DNA of 5,397 nucleotides from Chitinophagaceae bacterium UBA2467 (GTDB lineage Bacteria; Bacteroidota; Bacteroidia; Chitinophagales; Chitinophagaceae). A model generated the notes under the pieces. The model did no database searches and was not told the origin of the DNA. It saw only the letters and a list, made by a program, of their open reading frames with translations. Below are positions 5,058 through 5,397 of the stretch, one piece after another. Made by a program: the position numbers and the translations under genes. Position 1 is the stretch's first letter; every line of letters starts with the position of its first letter. The DNA lies in contig DDPN01000025.1 of the NCBI GenBank assembly GCA_002342205.1, positions 1,817-7,213 of the forward strand, given 5' to 3'.

Positions 5058-5397
5058 ATGGCAAAAAAAGTTGTATTGGGTTTTAGTGGTGGCCTCGATA
5101 CCAGTTACTGTGTCAAATACCTTAAAGATGAAAAGGGGTATGAAGTACATAGCATACTGGTTAATACGGGCGGATTCTCCAAAGAGGAATTGGCTAAAAT
5201 TGAAGAGCACGCACATAAGTTGGGCGTACACTCGCACACGACAATTGATGCTACCAAAGATTATTATGACCGCATTGTGCGCTATTTGATTTATGGAAAT
5301 ATTTTAAAAAATAACACCTATCCTTTATCTGTATCAGCAGAACGCTTGAGTCAAGCGCTTCATATGGCGGAACATGCCGTAAAACTAAAAGCAGACG
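5058..5397 (+). CDS. argG: Argininosuccinate synthase, 3' part missing at the right edge
   Basis: The enzyme joins citrulline and aspartate with ATP to give argininosuccinate, the penultimate step of arginine synthesis in the cytoplasm. There are 113 full codons before the window ends; the full family length is about 395-445 aa. The start MAKKVVLGFSGGLDTSYC contains the ATP-pyrophosphatase loop SGGLDTS at 10-16. Further family marks are LVNTGGFSKEE (34-44), DATKDYYDRIVRYLIYGNI (64-82) and YPLSVSAERL (88-97), the counterpart of the Y-PLxxSLARP substrate region in the version typical of Bacteroidota. The ATG at 5058 gives exactly the expected N-terminus. It lies 15 bp after the GNAT stop with no promoter or terminator between, so both genes should share one transcript and the regulation of the upstream leader. 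Confidence 0.96.
   Translation, partial: MAKKVVLGFSGGLDTSYCVKYLKDEKGYEVHSILVNTGGFSKEELAKIEEHAHKLGVHSHTTIDATKDYYDRIVRYLIYGNILKNNTYPLSVSAERLSQALHMAEHAVKLKAD

Noticed and set aside
5049..5289. Open frames on both strands over the start of argG
   Set aside because: The argG frame beginning at 5058 has the SGGLDTS ATP loop and other family motifs, so these are out-of-frame shadows.

Overview
The window looks like chromosomal DNA from a member of the Bacteroidota, probably near the Chitinophagaceae or Cytophagales, although the family-level guess is weak. The reasons are: a PorP/SprF-family outer-membrane protein (a family essentially confined to this phylum), translation starts without Shine-Dalgarno sequences but with A-rich stretches, a match to the Bacteroidota -7 promoter element TAnnTTTG, a Bacteroidota-type argininosuccinate synthase, and the GNAT gene that sits before argG in this phylum. 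I see no mobile element, CRISPR array, tRNA or rRNA.

Layout. On the minus strand, bases 1-869 encode most of anhydro-N-acetylmuramic acid kinase (anmK); its 3' end lies beyond the left edge. Everything else reads on the plus strand. upp (uracil phosphoribosyltransferase, 924-1574) is divergent from anmK. It is followed by an imperfect hairpin and a PorP/SprF-like protein (1666-2679). Next come an EI24/CysZ-type membrane protein with a TTG start (2705-3448) and, overlapping it by 4 bp, a short RsmI-like SAM-dependent methyltransferase (3445-4137). A 209-bp gap then leads to a GNAT acyltransferase with a TTG start (4347-5042) and argG (5058 to the right edge, partial).

The most interesting part is the 209-bp gap. 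It holds a 16-codon open frame (4204-4254) encoding MKRTTIFFLTRRLRLC. Four of its 16 residues are arginine, three of them clustered just before the stop. A strong inverted repeat (CTGACAGGAC...GTCCCTGTCAG, 4251-4286) begins on the stop codon. An exact TAnnTTTG element lies upstream at 4168-4175. Placed directly before arginine-biosynthesis genes, this is what a ribosome-mediated arginine attenuator would look like. It lacks a U-tract after the hairpin, so the mechanism is open.

How the genes work together. The GNAT protein (probable N-acylglutamate-forming enzyme) and ArgG belong to arginine synthesis, presumably as the start of a longer arg operon beyond the right edge. anmK (cell-wall recycling) and upp (uracil salvage) are unrelated salvage functions that share a divergent intergenic region. 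The porP-like, EI24 and methyltransferase genes are closely spaced and may be co-transcribed, but they have no obvious common pathway.
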